Position numbers and translations under genes: made by a program. Below are positions 8,461 to 18,163 of a DNA stretch of 64,000 nt, piece after piece. Positions within the stretch are counted from its first letter, which is position 1. Each line of letters begins with the position of its first letter. The notes beneath the pieces are model-generated. The model did not search any database, was not told the DNA's origin, and saw only the letters and a program-made list of their open reading frames with translations. Origin of the DNA: Paenibacillus lemnae (GTDB lineage Bacteria; Bacillota; Bacilli; Paenibacillales; Paenibacillaceae); NCBI RefSeq assembly GCF_012933385.1, contig NZ_JABBPN010000013.1:62001-126000 (forward strand). The letters are read 5' to 3'.

Positions 8461-9114
8461 ATGAACAGGAATTCCGCTCCGACGGTCTTTCTGCAGCTCC
8501 GCAGCCGAATCCGGCTGCCCCGGGATAAGATCATTCTACTAGGAGATGTGGCGTTTATTATTTGTGATCCAGAATGGGAAAAACCGCTTCAAAGCCTGCA
8601 GCTTGCTCAGCCGAAGGATCGGGATGGCAATCGCCTGCTGCTGGATCTCATTCAGATCATACCTAGAATCCGCCAGCTGATTCCCGGGGTCCATATTGAA
8701 CCCATGGGACATCATCATACTCTTGTCGAGTTGACCAGCAGTGCGACCAAGCCGTCTTTAATATGGTTTCCGCTTGTATGGCTGCTGCTGTTTTTCGGAT
8801 CTGCACTGACCATTATGAATTTTCACGCCGATGTGAATATGCTGGAAGTTCAGATCCGCATCGTTGAAATGGTGACTGGAGAGCGTGATGAGCATCCGTA
8901 TCTGTTCCAGATTGCGTATTCGCTCGGGATCGGCTTTGGCATGACTGTGTTTTTTAATCACCTGTTTCGAAAGAAATGGAATGAAGAACCCACACCCCTG
9001 GAAGTAGAAATGTTTCTTTATCAAGAAAATCTGGACCAGTATGTGGTAGCCGAAGAATACCGAAAGCTGGGAACACCGGTTCAGCCCGTACTGCCTTCAG
9101 GAAAAAAACGTTAA
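8461..9114 (+). CDS. spoVAA: Stage V sporulation protein AA
   Basis: SpoVA proteins carry Ca-dipicolinate into the forespore. This 217-residue protein has a soluble N-terminal part (about 1-97, starting VFLQLRSRIRLPRDKIILLGDVA) and two membrane helices near residues 98-120 and 144-166. The ATG at 8461 is preferred over an in-frame GTG at 8452 because AAAGGGGTG overlaps the latter. The stop overlaps the spoVAB start (TAATG). Confidence 0.9.
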   Translation: MNRNSAPTVFLQLRSRIRLPRDKIILLGDVAFIICDPEWEKPLQSLQLAQPKDRDGNRLLLDLIQIIPRIRQLIPGVHIEPMGHHHTLVELTSSATKPSLIWFPLVWLLLFFGSALTIMNFHADVNMLEVQIRIVEMVTGERDEHPYLFQIAYSLGIGFGMTVFFNHLFRKKWNEEPTPLEVEMFLYQENLDQYVVAEEYRKLGTPVQPVLPSGKKR

Positions 9115-9536
9115 TGCTTCAGCTTCAGGATGTGCTGTCTATCCTGCTCGGGGTGGCAGGTGGTATAGCCGTAGGCGGCGGTGTTATAGCTCTTATTATC
9201 GTGCTGGATATCGTGCCCCGGCTTGCCCAGTTAACGTTTACTTATCATCGGGTCCATTGGTACGAGGGGGCTCTGATTGCAGGTTCACTCATGGGTACGA
9301 TGGCAGATTTCTGGATGTGGAAAGTGCCATTAGGCGGGGTTGTGAGCACATTCATCGGTCTGCTGTGCGGTATTTTTGTCGGTATGCTTGCAGCTGCACT
9401 CACCGAAGTGCTGAATGTACTGCCAATTTTAGCAAAACGCCTGAGGCTGACAGGATATCTGTTTGGTCTGCTGACGGCGATGGTCGCAGGAAAAGTGGCA
9501 GGTTCTTTATTTGACTGGTTTATTTACAGGCCATAA
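9114..9536 (+). CDS. spoVAB: Stage V sporulation protein AB
   Basis: This 140-residue protein is almost entirely membrane embedded, with about four hydrophobic helices and glycine-rich stretches (LLGVAGGIAVGGGVIAL near the N-terminus). It matches SpoVAB in length and position and is translationally coupled to spoVAA through TAATG. Unlike in B. subtilis, spoVAC does not follow; spoVAF comes next. Confidence 0.88.
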   Translation: MLQLQDVLSILLGVAGGIAVGGGVIALIIVLDIVPRLAQLTFTYHRVHWYEGALIAGSLMGTMADFWMWKVPLGGVVSTFIGLLCGIFVGMLAAALTEVLNVLPILAKRLRLTGYLFGLLTAMVAGKVAGSLFDWFIYRP

Positions 9537-9566
9537 TTATTATGCTGGACAAGAGGGGGCAGTCAT

Positions 9567-11204
9567 ATGGATGACCAAACACATCATTCCGGTAACGATG
9601 GAGAAAAGATCCCGATTGTGCCGACCGAAGTCATGAATGATGCAAAACGAGAGGCACATCTTAAGAAGAGATATGCAGAGTCATCTGCCAACACAGCGGA
9701 AGCGGTAGCCTATTGGCTGGGAAAAGATGAGATCCCGACCAATATGAAAGATTTGAAAAAGACGCTGGATGAGGTTATGGGACTGAACCTGTCGTTCGAT
9801 ATCATTCTTCGGGAGATGGTGATCGGAGGTAAAGAAACCGGCATTTTATTCGTGAATGGTCTGATCAATGCGGATGTGACCACGCTGATATTAAACCGCC
9901 TGACACTTCTTAGCCCAGAGGATTTAGAGAATCACGCTTTAAACGCCATCAAAAACCAGTACATTCCTTATGTACAGGTCAGTGAGACGAACAAGCTGAG
10001 TGTGGCGATCAATGAATCGTTGACCGGACAAAGTGCAATATTCGTTGAGGGAGAGGGCCGGGCCATCATTCTGGATACACGGACCTATCCTTCAAGAAGT
10101 CCGGATGAGCCACAGATTGAACGGGTGGTGCGCGGATCCCGAGACGGGTTTACCGAAACCCTGCTCACGAATATTAATCTGGTACGAAGAAGAGTGCGCG
10201 ACCCTGGTTTGCACTGCGAAATTATCAAGGTGGGGCGCCGGACACAAACCGATGTCGGGCTTGTTTTCATCGACGATATTGTCGACAGAGTTCAGGTGGA
10301 AGCCATCCGGGACAAAATACAGAAGCTGGACCTGGAAGGACTGCCGCTCGCTGACAAGCAGCTGGAGGAAGCCATTGTCAATCGGGGATGGCATCCGTAT
10401 CCATTAGTCCGATATTCAGAGCGGCCTGACGTTGTGGCATCCCATCTCCTTGAAGGCCGTGTGGTTGTTATGGTGGATACATCACCAAGTGTCATGATTA
10501 TGCCGACGACTTTTTTTGACCTGTGTCAGCATGCAGAGGAGAACAGGCAGACGCCGTTTATGGGAACCTATCTGCGCTGGATCCGTTTCGGCGGCATTTT
10601 TGCATCCATGTTTCTGCTGCCATTGTGGATGCTGCTGGTCGTGCATCCGGAGCTTAAACCGCCTCTGCTGGAGATTCTAGGTCCTCAGGAAAATGCAAAG
10701 CTGCCCATTATTATGCAGTTTCTGATCATCGAGTTTGGTGTGGATTTAATGAGGCTTGCTGCGGTTCACACACCGACCCCTTTGTCCTCTGCAATGGGGT
10801 TAATCGCAGCCATATTGATCGGAGACATTGCGGTAAAAACCGGATTTTTCGTGAACGAGGTCGTGCTCTATATGGCTGTTGCAGCGATCGGGATGTTCGC
10901 AACCCCGAGTTATGAATTGGGTCTGGCGAATCGGGCCTTCCGCCTGGTTTTATTAATTGCGGTCGCTCTGTTTGGGGTAAAGGGGTTTGTGATCGGGACC
11001 ACGCTGCTTATTCTTCTGCTGGCTACACACCGTTCCTATAACTCGTCTTATCTGTGGCCGTTTATACCATTTAGTGCAAAGTCTATGGGTGAAGTACTTC
11101 TGCGCAAACCGCTGCTGTACTCAAGAAAAAGACCGTCACTAAACAAAACAAGAGATAACAGCAAGATGGGACCAGAGATGAAACCGGACGGAAACGAAGC
11201 GTGA
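9567..11204 (+). CDS. spoVAF: Stage V sporulation protein AF (GerA-family membrane protein)
   Basis: This 545-residue protein belongs to the GerA/SpoVAF family. It has a large N-terminal soluble domain (about residues 1-330, with DEPQIERVVRGSRDGFTETLLTNINLVRRR-type sequence) and a C-terminal region with about five helices from residue 335 on (RFGGIFASMFLLPLWMLLV). SpoVAF is more related to germinant-receptor A subunits than to the other SpoVA channel proteins and is thought to help germination. The start ATG follows AAGAGGGGGCAG. It is followed by lysA, as in B. subtilis. Confidence 0.9.
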   Translation: MDDQTHHSGNDGEKIPIVPTEVMNDAKREAHLKKRYAESSANTAEAVAYWLGKDEIPTNMKDLKKTLDEVMGLNLSFDIILREMVIGGKETGILFVNGLINADVTTLILNRLTLLSPEDLENHALNAIKNQYIPYVQVSETNKLSVAINESLTGQSAIFVEGEGRAIILDTRTYPSRSPDEPQIERVVRGSRDGFTETLLTNINLVRRRVRDPGLHCEIIKVGRRTQTDVGLVFIDDIVDRVQVEAIRDKIQKLDLEGLPLADKQLEEAIVNRGWHPYPLVRYSERPDVVASHLLEGRVVVMVDTSPSVMIMPTTFFDLCQHAEENRQTPFMGTYLRWIRFGGIFASMFLLPLWMLLVVHPELKPPLLEILGPQENAKLPIIMQFLIIEFGVDLMRLAAVHTPTPLSSAMGLIAAILIGDIAVKTGFFVNEVVLYMAVAAIGMFATPSYELGLANRAFRLVLLIAVALFGVKGFVIGTTLLILLLATHRSYNSSYLWPFIPFSAKSMGEVLLRKPLLYSRKRPSLNKTRDNSKMGPEMKPDGNEA

Positions 11205-11253
11205 TTAACACAAACGTTGTGTCGAAAAATCCATTTTATTTGATGGCATTGTC

Positions 11254-11262
11254 TGCTATACT
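11254..11262 (+). promoter_or_regulatory. Extended -10 promoter candidate for lysA
   Basis: TGCTATACT gives the TGN extension directly before a TATACT -10 hexamer (11257-11262). No good -35 is present at 17 nt, which is tolerated with an extended -10. It lies about 57 nt before the lysA start. Confidence 0.45.
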
Positions 11263-11318
11263 GTGTACAATTATTCGATTACATCACTTTTTAAATACTG
11301 ATCGGAGGAATTGCAGGC

Positions 11319-12650
11319 ATGTTTTTACACGGTACTAGCAAAATCAATGAACGGGGTCATCTTGAAATCGGAGGCTGTGACACAGCAGAGCTGAAAGCTC
11401 AGTATGGAACCCCTCTTTATATTGTAGACGAGCAGGCGGTCAGAGACCGTGCCCGTGAATACATTGAAGCGTTTAAAGCTTCTGAACTTAACTTCCAGGT
11501 TGCTTACGCCAGTAAGGCATTTTGTGTGATGGCTATGTGCCGTCTCGCAGAAGAGGAAGGCATGTCGCTTGACGTTGTTTCTGATGGCGAGCTGTTTACC
11601 GCTCTGCAGGCAGGATTCCCGGCTGAGCGCATTCATTTCCATGGAAACAACAAGACACCTGAAGAGATTGAAATGGCGATTGATGCCAAAATCGGCTGCT
11701 TTGTCGTTGATAATGAAGTCGAGCTTCACCTTCTGCAGGCTATTGCAGCTGAGAAGCAGGTTCATGTGAAAATTCTGCTACGTGTGACCCCTGGAGTAGA
11801 GGCACACACCCATGAATATATTTCTACAGGCCAGACGGATTCCAAGTTCGGCTTTGATATCGGTAATGGATCTGCGTTTACCGCCATTAAACTGGCTTCC
11901 GAGCAGGCTAATCTTCAGCTGCTTGGGCTGCATTCTCATATCGGTTCCCAAATCTTCGAAGTTGAAGGCTTCCAAATGGCGGTTCAGCGGGTTGCTGAAT
12001 TTGCATCTTCGGTTAAAGAGCAGCTGGGTGTTACGTTTACAGTTGTGAATTTGGGCGGAGGATTTGGTATCCGTTATACAGAGGGAGATACTCCTTTGAA
12101 AGTATCTCAGTACGTGAAGGCCATTACAGATGCCGTGAAGAATCATTTTGCCGGAATCAGTGACAATCTTCCTGAGATTTGGGTAGAGCCGGGCCGCAGT
12201 ATTGTCGGGGATGCAGGAACCACGTTATACACCGTTGGAACGAGCAAGAATATTCCTGGCGTCCGTAAGTATGTTGCAGTAGATGGGGGAATGACTGACA
12301 ATCCTCGTCCTGCACTTTACGAATCCAAGTATGAAGCGGTCCTTGCAAACCGTGCTAACGATAAGGTCGAGGAGACCGTATCCATCGCAGGTAAATGCTG
12401 TGAGAGCGGCGATATGCTGATTTGGGATCTGGATCTGCCGAAGGTTGAATCCGGAGACCTGCTGGCTGTATCCTGCACAGGAGCTTACAACTATTCCATG
12501 GCCAGCAACTATAACCGGATTCGCAAGCCAGCGGTTGTGTTTGTTAAAGATGGCAGCAGCGAACTGGTTGTCCGTCGTGAAAGCCTGAATGATATCGTAC
12601 GCCTTGATGTGGTTCCTGAACGGGTCACCAAGGAATCCGTATTTAAGTAA
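11319..12650 (+). CDS. lysA: Diaminopimelate decarboxylase
   Basis: This PLP enzyme (443 residues) performs the last step of lysine synthesis, meso-diaminopimelate to L-lysine. The PLP lysine is K66 in YASKAF. Further fold-type-III motifs are HSHIGSQI, NLGGGFGI, EPGRSIVG and the substrate-binding CESGD near the C-terminus. The start ATG follows CGGAGGAATTGCAGGC. It is monocistronic, with its own promoter candidate and a terminator. Confidence 0.96.
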   Translation: MFLHGTSKINERGHLEIGGCDTAELKAQYGTPLYIVDEQAVRDRAREYIEAFKASELNFQVAYASKAFCVMAMCRLAEEEGMSLDVVSDGELFTALQAGFPAERIHFHGNNKTPEEIEMAIDAKIGCFVVDNEVELHLLQAIAAEKQVHVKILLRVTPGVEAHTHEYISTGQTDSKFGFDIGNGSAFTAIKLASEQANLQLLGLHSHIGSQIFEVEGFQMAVQRVAEFASSVKEQLGVTFTVVNLGGGFGIRYTEGDTPLKVSQYVKAITDAVKNHFAGISDNLPEIWVEPGRSIVGDAGTTLYTVGTSKNIPGVRKYVAVDGGMTDNPRPALYESKYEAVLANRANDKVEETVSIAGKCCESGDMLIWDLDLPKVESGDLLAVSCTGAYNYSMASNYNRIRKPAVVFVKDGSSELVVRRESLNDIVRLDVVPERVTKESVFK

Positions 12651-12669
12651 AAGCTATAAAGCTTAGGGA

Positions 12670-12708
12670 ACAGGCTGCCAGAACCAACAGGACGGCGGCC
12701 TGTTTTTC
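12670..12708 (+). terminator. Terminator after lysA
   Basis: ACAGGCTGCC (12670-12679) pairs with GGCGGCCTGT (12694-12703), with one G-T wobble, and a T-rich tract follows. Confidence 0.85.
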
Positions 12709-12716
12709 TTTGACAT

Positions 12717-12746
12717 TTGGACAGGAATCTCATAATAAGATACAAT
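12717..12746 (+). promoter_or_regulatory. Promoter candidate for the cyclophilin gene
   Basis: TTGGAC (12717-12722) and TACAAT (12741-12746) are 18 nt apart. A nearby TTGACA (12710-12715) has only a poor partner (TAATAA at 12733), so the exact boxes are uncertain. Confidence 0.4.
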
Positions 12747-12824
12747 GGGTTACGTGATCCACACTTGGGAATATTGACTCGCCGCACTTGCGGCAAATAT
12801 AAAGTAAAGGGACGTGAATGGAAT

Positions 12825-13259
12825 ATGAAAAAAGGTACCATTGAACTGGAAAACGGCGGGGTTGTAGAAATCCAATTTCTGCCCGAAGAAGCTCCTAACA
12901 CCGTTGCGAATTTTGAAAAACTGGCGAACAGCGGCTTTTACAACGGTTTAAGCTTTCATCGTGTTATTCCGGGATTTGTAGCTCAAGGCGGATGCCCGAC
13001 AGGGAACGGAACAGGCGGTCCTGGATACACAATTGACTGCGAGACCGCAACGAACACAACAAAGCATGAGACTGGCGTATTGTCGATGGCTCACGCAGGC
13101 CGTAACACGGGTGGAAGCCAATTTTTCATCGTGTACTCACCACAGCCGCATCTTGACGGAGTACATACCGTTTTCGGTAAAGTCACCAGCGGGATGGAGC
13201 TCGTCAACAATGTGAAACCAGGCGACAAGATGAAAGAAGTTAAAGTCTGGGAAGAATAG
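12825..13259 (+). CDS. Peptidyl-prolyl cis-trans isomerase (cyclophilin type)
   Basis: This 144-residue cytoplasmic cyclophilin catalyses proline cis-trans isomerisation. Core motifs are [13 protein letters not shown] (catalytic Arg and Phe/Gln region), GSQFFI and [11 protein letters not shown]. There is no signal peptide. The start at 12825 is chosen because the residues of the longer frame from 12717 overlap the promoter region and do not resemble the family; AAAGGGACG lies upstream. The size matches PpiB of B. subtilis. Confidence 0.93.
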   Translation: MKKGTIELENGGVVEIQFLPEEAPNTVANFEKLANSGFYNGLSFHRVIPGFVAQGGCPTGNGTGGPGYTIDCETATNTTKHETGVLSMAHAGRNTGGSQFFIVYSPQPHLDGVHTVFGKVTSGMELVNNVKPGDKMKEVKVWEE

Positions 13260-13283
13260 GTCCGCTATACAATTAAATAGCAC

Positions 13284-13442
13284 ATTTCCTTCGGGGCAGG
13301 GTGAAATTCCCTACCGGCGGTGATGTCATCAGCCGTCAATGGCTGAATGACTCAGTCCGTGACCCGGTACTACACGTGTAGATCCGGTGGACCTGGTGAA
13401 AATCCGGGACCGACAGTATAGTCTGGATGGGAGAAGGAGAAG
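13284..13442 (+). ncRNA. FMN riboswitch (RFN element)
   Basis: The conserved RFN blocks are readable in order: TTCGGGGCAGGGTGAAATTC, CCCTACCGGCGGTGATG, AGTCCGTGACCCG, GATCCGGTGGACCTGGTG, and AATCCGGGACCGACAGTATAG, each part of the six-stem aptamer. It precedes the riboflavin biosynthesis genes, and a strong terminator lies 170 nt further on. Binding of FMN is expected to lower transcription into ribD. Confidence 0.96.
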
Positions 13443-13613
13443 AATGTGCTGGTACCTGCAAGGGACCTGCGCATCTTACAGAGATAACCACTCTGATGTG
13501 TGTTGATTTTCACAAAGTTTTGCTTTGAGAGTGTATTTCACTTTCTCTGCTTTTCTTTATGTTGAATTGACGCATCATATGTCATCTCATAAACACACTC
13601 CCGTGTACCTAAT

Positions 13614-13648
13614 GCCCTGTTTGGATCTGTATCCAGACAGGGCTTTTT
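13614..13648 (+). terminator. Terminator of the FMN riboswitch leader
   Basis: A perfect 13-bp stem, GCCCTGTTTGGAT (13614-13626) with ATCCAGACAGGGC (13631-13643), is followed by T5. It lies between the aptamer and ribD and is the likely expression platform. The 170-nt stretch between aptamer and terminator (13443-13613) has no gene; I could not resolve the antiterminator by eye. Confidence 0.85.
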
Positions 13649-13704
13649 GCTTGCCGTCTACAGGAGGCAGAGCATCATACTAGACTTGACGGGGGGATTA
13701 CTGG

Positions 13705-15516
13705 TTGAAGGTTATTAATGACGAATACTATATGTCGCTTGCCCTTGATTTGGCTGAAAGAGCACAGGGACAGACCGGGATTAATCCTGTGGTCGGCTGT
13801 GTCATTGTCAAAGACGGGAAGCTTGCTGGTGTAGGCACGCATTTGGAACGGGGCACACCGCATGCTGAGGTGCATGCGCTCAACATGGCTGGTGAAGAAG
13901 CCGCCGGAAGTACAGTCTACGTTACGCTGGAACCGTGCAGCCATTACGGTAAAACGCCGCCATGCAGTGAGAGGCTGATTGCCGAGCGTGTTGCGCGTGT
14001 GGTTGTGGCCATGGAGGATCCCAATCCACAGGTATCCGGCAAAGGAATACAAATGCTGCGGGCAGCCGGTATTCAAGTGGACGTTCACCTCATGGAAGAT
14101 CGTGCACGTCGTTTAAATGAATCATTCATCAAGTTCATCACGACAGGAAAACCTTATATTACGCTTAAAACAGCCAGTACGCTGGATGGCAAAATCGCTT
14201 CTAAAAGCGGTGACAGCAAGTGGATATCCAATGAAGCTGCCAGAGAAAGAGTACATACGCTCAGGCATCGTCACCAAGGAATCATGGTAGGCGTTTCTAC
14301 ACTGATAGCTGATGATCCTCAGCTTACGACACGCCTGCCTGTACAAGGCATTCATCCTACACGCATTATCGTAGATTCCAAGCTCAGAATTCCGCTGGAG
14401 AGCCGCCTGCTTCACGATGGACTCTCGCCTGTGATTATCTTGACCACGGAGCAGGGGGATTCACAAAAAGCAGACTCTTTAAAAGCATCAGGGGTGGAAG
14501 TCCTCACCTGCGGAACAGGCCCTCGTGTAGATCTTGATCAAGCCATGATTCAGTTAGGTGAACGGGAAATCGGTTCGATCCTTCTGGAAGGTGGGGGTAC
14601 CCTGAACGGATCCATGCTGGAGAACGGGCTCGTGGACCGGATTGTTCTCTTTATTGCCCCTAAAATTGTTGGTGGTCTAGGGGCTCCTTCCAGTTTCACC
14701 TTCAGCGGGGTAGAGCAGATGAGCCAAGCTGTTCTTCTGGAGGATCTTACCATTGAGCAGCTGGAGGATAATATTTGTATCTCGGGTAAACCGATTTGGA
14801 CGGAGGATCTGCGGCCGTCTGACGAAAACTCGTGCAAGGGGGGGGAGGTCATGTTTACAGGTCTGGTTGAAGAAATCGGAGAAATGAGAGTCATCGGACG
14901 CAGAGGCGAAGCAATGGTGCTGAGCATCCTCGCTTCCCGGATCATGGACGATTTGAAGCTGGGTGACAGTGTCTCTGTGAACGGAGTATGTCTAACAGCG
15001 ACAACGATTGCGAACGGCATGTTTACCGTCGATGTTATGCCTCAGACCTACAGGCATACGAATTTGAAAGAACTGCAGCCCGGAAGCAAGGTGAATTTGG
15101 AACGAGCAATGGCTGCCGGAGGGCGATTTGGCGGCCATATTGTACAGGGACACGTGGACGGGACAGGAATCATCACCCGTATCCGCCCGGATCAAAATGC
15201 CATTGTGTACGAAATTACACCTGATGATGCGGAAATGTTTAAATATATCATTCCACAGGGCTCGGTGACGCTGGATGGAATCAGCCTGACGGTGGTTGGT
15301 ACTACGGAAGCTTCTTTTACGGTATCCATTATTCCACATACGCTTTCCGAAACGGTTCTGGCTTTAAAAAAGACCGGGGAATCCGTAAATATTGAAAATG
15401 ATATTTTGGGTAAATATGTCGATCATCTGCTTCAATACGGATCTCGGGCTGCCGGTCAGAGAGCGAAAAGCAGTTCCATTAGCATGGAGTACTTGGCTGA
15501 GCACGGTTTCTCTTAA
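13705..15516 (+). CDS. ribD: RibD (deaminase/reductase) reading in frame into riboflavin synthase RibE
   Basis: The frame is open for 603 residues and covers two enzymes. Residues 1-145 are the RibD deaminase, with zinc ligands H53 (HAEVHAL), C78 and C87 ([11 protein letters not shown]). Residues about 150-365 are the reductase ([13 protein letters not shown]). From residue 383 the sequence is a complete riboflavin synthase. No stop codon separates them. The junction holds eight G in a row (14838-14845), which also serves as a Shine-Dalgarno site for the ATG at 14851. A one-base change in the tract would end RibD just inside ribE in either other frame. The TTG start follows GGGGGG. Confidence 0.88.
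   Translation: MKVINDEYYMSLALDLAERAQGQTGINPVVGCVIVKDGKLAGVGTHLERGTPHAEVHALNMAGEEAAGSTVYVTLEPCSHYGKTPPCSERLIAERVARVVVAMEDPNPQVSGKGIQMLRAAGIQVDVHLMEDRARRLNESFIKFITTGKPYITLKTASTLDGKIASKSGDSKWISNEAARERVHTLRHRHQGIMVGVSTLIADDPQLTTRLPVQGIHPTRIIVDSKLRIPLESRLLHDGLSPVIILTTEQGDSQKADSLKASGVEVLTCGTGPRVDLDQAMIQLGEREIGSILLEGGGTLNGSMLENGLVDRIVLFIAPKIVGGLGAPSSFTFSGVEQMSQAVLLEDLTIEQLEDNICISGKPIWTEDLRPSDENSCKGGEVMFTGLVEEIGEMRVIGRRGEAMVLSILASRIMDDLKLGDSVSVNGVCLTATTIANGMFTVDVMPQTYRHTNLKELQPGSKVNLERAMAAGGRFGGHIVQGHVDGTGIITRIRPDQNAIVYEITPDDAEMFKYIIPQGSVTLDGISLTVVGTTEASFTVSIIPHTLSETVLALKKTGESVNIENDILGKYVDHLLQYGSRAAGQRAKSSSISMEYLAEHGFS
14851..15516 (+). CDS. ribE: Riboflavin synthase alpha chain (RibE), possibly initiated internally
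   Basis: The 221-residue product converts two 6,7-dimethyl-8-ribityllumazine molecules to riboflavin. It shows the two tandem lumazine-binding repeats: [12 protein letters not shown] with [11 protein letters not shown] in the first, and [11 protein letters not shown] in the second, close to the family length (215 in B. subtilis). The ATG at 14851 follows AAGGGGGGGGAGGTC, a strong ribosome site. RibE can therefore be made as a free protein even though the upstream ribD frame runs into it without a stop. Confidence 0.9.
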   Translation: MFTGLVEEIGEMRVIGRRGEAMVLSILASRIMDDLKLGDSVSVNGVCLTATTIANGMFTVDVMPQTYRHTNLKELQPGSKVNLERAMAAGGRFGGHIVQGHVDGTGIITRIRPDQNAIVYEITPDDAEMFKYIIPQGSVTLDGISLTVVGTTEASFTVSIIPHTLSETVLALKKTGESVNIENDILGKYVDHLLQYGSRAAGQRAKSSSISMEYLAEHGFS

Positions 15517-15553
15517 ACAGCCGCTGTGGCCATCAAAGAAGGAGGAGACAGAT

Positions 15554-16795
15554 GTGGATGAGCAATTTGAGTTCAGTCGTGTTGAAGATGCACTGCAGGA
15601 TCTGAAAGACGGCAAAGTGATCATCGTTGTCGATGATGAAGACCGCGAGAATGAAGGGGATTTTATTGCCCTGGCGGAAAAAGCAACGCCTGAAGTGATT
15701 AACTTTATGATCACAGAAGGCCGGGGTCTAGTCTGTCTGCCCATTACTGCCGAGAGAGCGGAAGAGCTGGATCTGAAGCCAATGGTTGTGCAGAATACAG
15801 ACTATCATGGAACGGCATTTACGGTTTCTGTGGATCATGTTAGAACCACGACCGGTATTTCGGCGTTTGAACGTTCGGTAACGGTTCAAGGAATTATGGA
15901 TCCGGAAAGCGGACCGGCTCATTTTCGCAGACCGGGACATATGTTTCCTCTGATTGCCAAAGACGGCGGTGTGCTCCGAAGAGCGGGTCATACAGAAGCA
16001 GCGGTGGACCTGGCCCGGATGTGCGGTTCATATCCCGCTGGCGTCATCTGCGAAGTGATCAAGGAAGATGGCAGCATGGCACGGCTTCCCGACCTTGCTG
16101 AAATTGCCACCAAGTTTAATCTCAAGCTGATCAGTATCAAAGATTTGATCCATTATCGGAATGACAAGGAGAAGCTTGTTCACCGTGAAGTGTCTGTACG
16201 CATGCCCACAGACTTCGGCGTGTTCCAGGCTGTCGCCTATACCAACGATGTGGATAATAAAGAGCATGTTGCCCTGGTCAAAGGAGAAATACATGGTGAT
16301 GAGCCCGTTCTGGTTCGCGTGCACTCCGAGTGCTTGACAGGCGATGTATTTCACTCACACCGCTGCGACTGCGGACCTCAGTTCGAGGCGGCCCTTCGTC
16401 AGATTCATGAAGCCGGCCATGGTGTGCTGCTGTATATGCGTCAAGAGGGCAGGGGGATCGGTCTGATTAACAAGCTGAAGGCATACAAGCTGCAGGAGGA
16501 AGGGCTGGATACAGTAGATGCGAATCTACAGCTCGGCTTTGCTCCTGATTTACGGGATTACGGGATTGGTGCCCAGATCTTGAAGGATCTAGGAATCACA
16601 AAAATTCGCTTATTGACAAACAACCCCAGAAAAATTAAAGGGTTGGAAGGTTATGGACTTGAGGTTGTGGAAAGAGTGGCTATTCAAATGGCCGAAAATG
16701 AAGATAACAGTGGTTATCTCCATACGAAGCAGAGCAAGCTTGGACATCTGCTGACCTTTGATGATATTGAACAGAACGAGAAACAGAATCGCTGA
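15554..16795 (+). CDS. ribBA: Bifunctional DHBP synthase / GTP cyclohydrolase II
   Basis: This 413-residue protein supplies both riboflavin precursors. The N-terminal half makes 3,4-dihydroxy-2-butanone-4-phosphate from ribulose-5-phosphate ([22 protein letters not shown]). The C-terminal half opens GTP (zinc Cys cluster [15 protein letters not shown], then RQEGRGIGL). The GTG at 15554 is chosen because GAAGGAGGAG lies 7 nt upstream; earlier in-frame codons overlap ribE. It lies 37 nt after ribE in the riboflavin operon. Confidence 0.95.
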   Translation: MDEQFEFSRVEDALQDLKDGKVIIVVDDEDRENEGDFIALAEKATPEVINFMITEGRGLVCLPITAERAEELDLKPMVVQNTDYHGTAFTVSVDHVRTTTGISAFERSVTVQGIMDPESGPAHFRRPGHMFPLIAKDGGVLRRAGHTEAAVDLARMCGSYPAGVICEVIKEDGSMARLPDLAEIATKFNLKLISIKDLIHYRNDKEKLVHREVSVRMPTDFGVFQAVAYTNDVDNKEHVALVKGEIHGDEPVLVRVHSECLTGDVFHSHRCDCGPQFEAALRQIHEAGHGVLLYMRQEGRGIGLINKLKAYKLQEEGLDTVDANLQLGFAPDLRDYGIGAQILKDLGITKIRLLTNNPRKIKGLEGYGLEVVERVAIQMAENEDNSGYLHTKQSKLGHLLTFDDIEQNEKQNR

Positions 16796-16838
16796 TATCC
16801 AAGAAACCATATAACCATATAAAGGAAGGCTGATGATC

Positions 16839-17306
16839 ATGGCTAATTATTTTGAAGGAAACTTAGTATCAGAAGGACTTCGCTACGGCATCGTCGTAGG
16901 ACGATTTAATGAATTTATTACATCCAAACTGCTGGGCGGTGCTCTGGATGCGTTGAAACGTCACGGGGTTAAAGATGATGAGACCGATGTTGCCTGGGTG
17001 CCTGGTGCTTTCGAAATTCCTCTAGTTGCTCAAAAAATGGCGGAAAGCGGCAAATACGATGCTGTGATTACACTCGGTACCGTCATCCGGGGTTCAACTA
17101 CACATTACGACTATGTGTGCAATGAGGTAGCCAAAGGCGTGTCGGCAATTAACCTCAAAACCGGTGTGCCGACGATTTTCGGTGTCGTAACGACAGAGAA
17201 CATCGAACAGGCAATTGAGCGTGCCGGAACCAAGGCCGGGAACAAAGGCTGGGATTCCGCGATGGCAGCAATTGAAATGGCGAACTTGACGAAACAGCTA
17301 AAATAG
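16839..17306 (+). CDS. ribH: 6,7-dimethyl-8-ribityllumazine synthase
   Basis: This 155-residue enzyme condenses the two products made by RibBA and RibD and feeds RibE. Family motifs are [42 protein letters not shown] (catalytic His) and [14 protein letters not shown]. The ATG at 16839 has better spacing (9 nt) from AAAGGAAGG than the ATG at 16833. It is the last gene of the operon and is followed by a terminator. Confidence 0.95.
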   Translation: MANYFEGNLVSEGLRYGIVVGRFNEFITSKLLGGALDALKRHGVKDDETDVAWVPGAFEIPLVAQKMAESGKYDAVITLGTVIRGSTTHYDYVCNEVAKGVSAINLKTGVPTIFGVVTTENIEQAIERAGTKAGNKGWDSAMAAIEMANLTKQLK

Positions 17307-17317
17307 TGCTTATTTAA

Positions 17318-17353
17318 TGTAGTGCCCTTTATCGGGCGCTGCATTTTATTTTT
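17318..17353 (+). terminator. Terminator of the riboflavin operon
   Basis: TGTAGTGCCC (17318-17327) pairs with GGGCGCTGCA (17334-17343), including G-T pairs, and TTTTATTTTT follows. Confidence 0.82.
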
Positions 17354-17371
17354 ACGGCGGGAGGATTTGGC

Positions 17372-18163
17372 GTGACCGTACTATACAAGCTGGAGACGTT
17401 TGAAGGACCGCTCGATCTGCTGCTGCATCTGATTGATCAAGCGGAAATTGATATCCAGGATATCCCCGTCAGTGAGATTACCGAACAGTATATGGCTTAT
17501 TTGCAGAACATGAAAGAGCTTGAGCTTGAAATTACCAGCGAATTTCTCGTAATGGCAGCTACGCTGCTGTCGATCAAAAGCAAATTGCTGCTTCCCAAGC
17601 CTCCGGTTATCGAGATGGATGAATTTGATTTTTATATGGATGATGAGGTCGATCCGAGAGCGGAGCTTATTCAGCGTTTGATCGAGTATCGTAAATATAA
17701 GGGGATTGCTGAGCATTTGCATGAGAGGGAATCGGAACGGAGCCTGATTTATTCTAAAGAACCGGAGGATCTCACGCCTTATATGCCGGTTGCGGAAGGA
17801 AACCCTGTGCAGGGACTTCAGCCTGCTGATCTGATTGCTGCCTTTCATAAAGCGCTAAGCAAAGCCGTCAAAAGGACTTCTTATGCCCGGATTCAGCGGG
17901 ATGAGATATCGGTTAAAGACCGGATCCGGGATGTGGTACATATTTTGGAATCAGAAGGTCCCGGCGGGAGAGTGCTGTTTTCGAAATTGCTGCACGAAGA
18001 AATGGTAAGGCATGAGATTGTCGTGACGTTCCTGGCGATCCTGGAATTGATGAAAATGAAACAAATTTGGTGTTTTCAAGAGAAACTTTTTGATGACATC
18101 GTGATGGAATGGAGAGGGGAAGTCAAGTTTGATGGATTTTCAGAGGCTGAAATCACTTATTGA
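17372..18163 (+). CDS. scpA: Segregation and condensation protein A
   Basis: The 263-residue kleisin bridges SMC heads in the bacterial condensin. The N-terminal SMC-binding region reads TFEGPLDLLLHLIDQAEIDIQDIPV; the middle is acidic and variable, and the C-terminal winged helix ends in KQIWCFQEKLFDDIVMEW. The GTG start follows GGCGGGAGG. It overlaps scpB by 32 nt, so the two are co-translated. Confidence 0.95.
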   Translation: MTVLYKLETFEGPLDLLLHLIDQAEIDIQDIPVSEITEQYMAYLQNMKELELEITSEFLVMAATLLSIKSKLLLPKPPVIEMDEFDFYMDDEVDPRAELIQRLIEYRKYKGIAEHLHERESERSLIYSKEPEDLTPYMPVAEGNPVQGLQPADLIAAFHKALSKAVKRTSYARIQRDEISVKDRIRDVVHILESEGPGGRVLFSKLLHEEMVRHEIVVTFLAILELMKMKQIWCFQEKLFDDIVMEWRGEVKFDGFSEAEITY

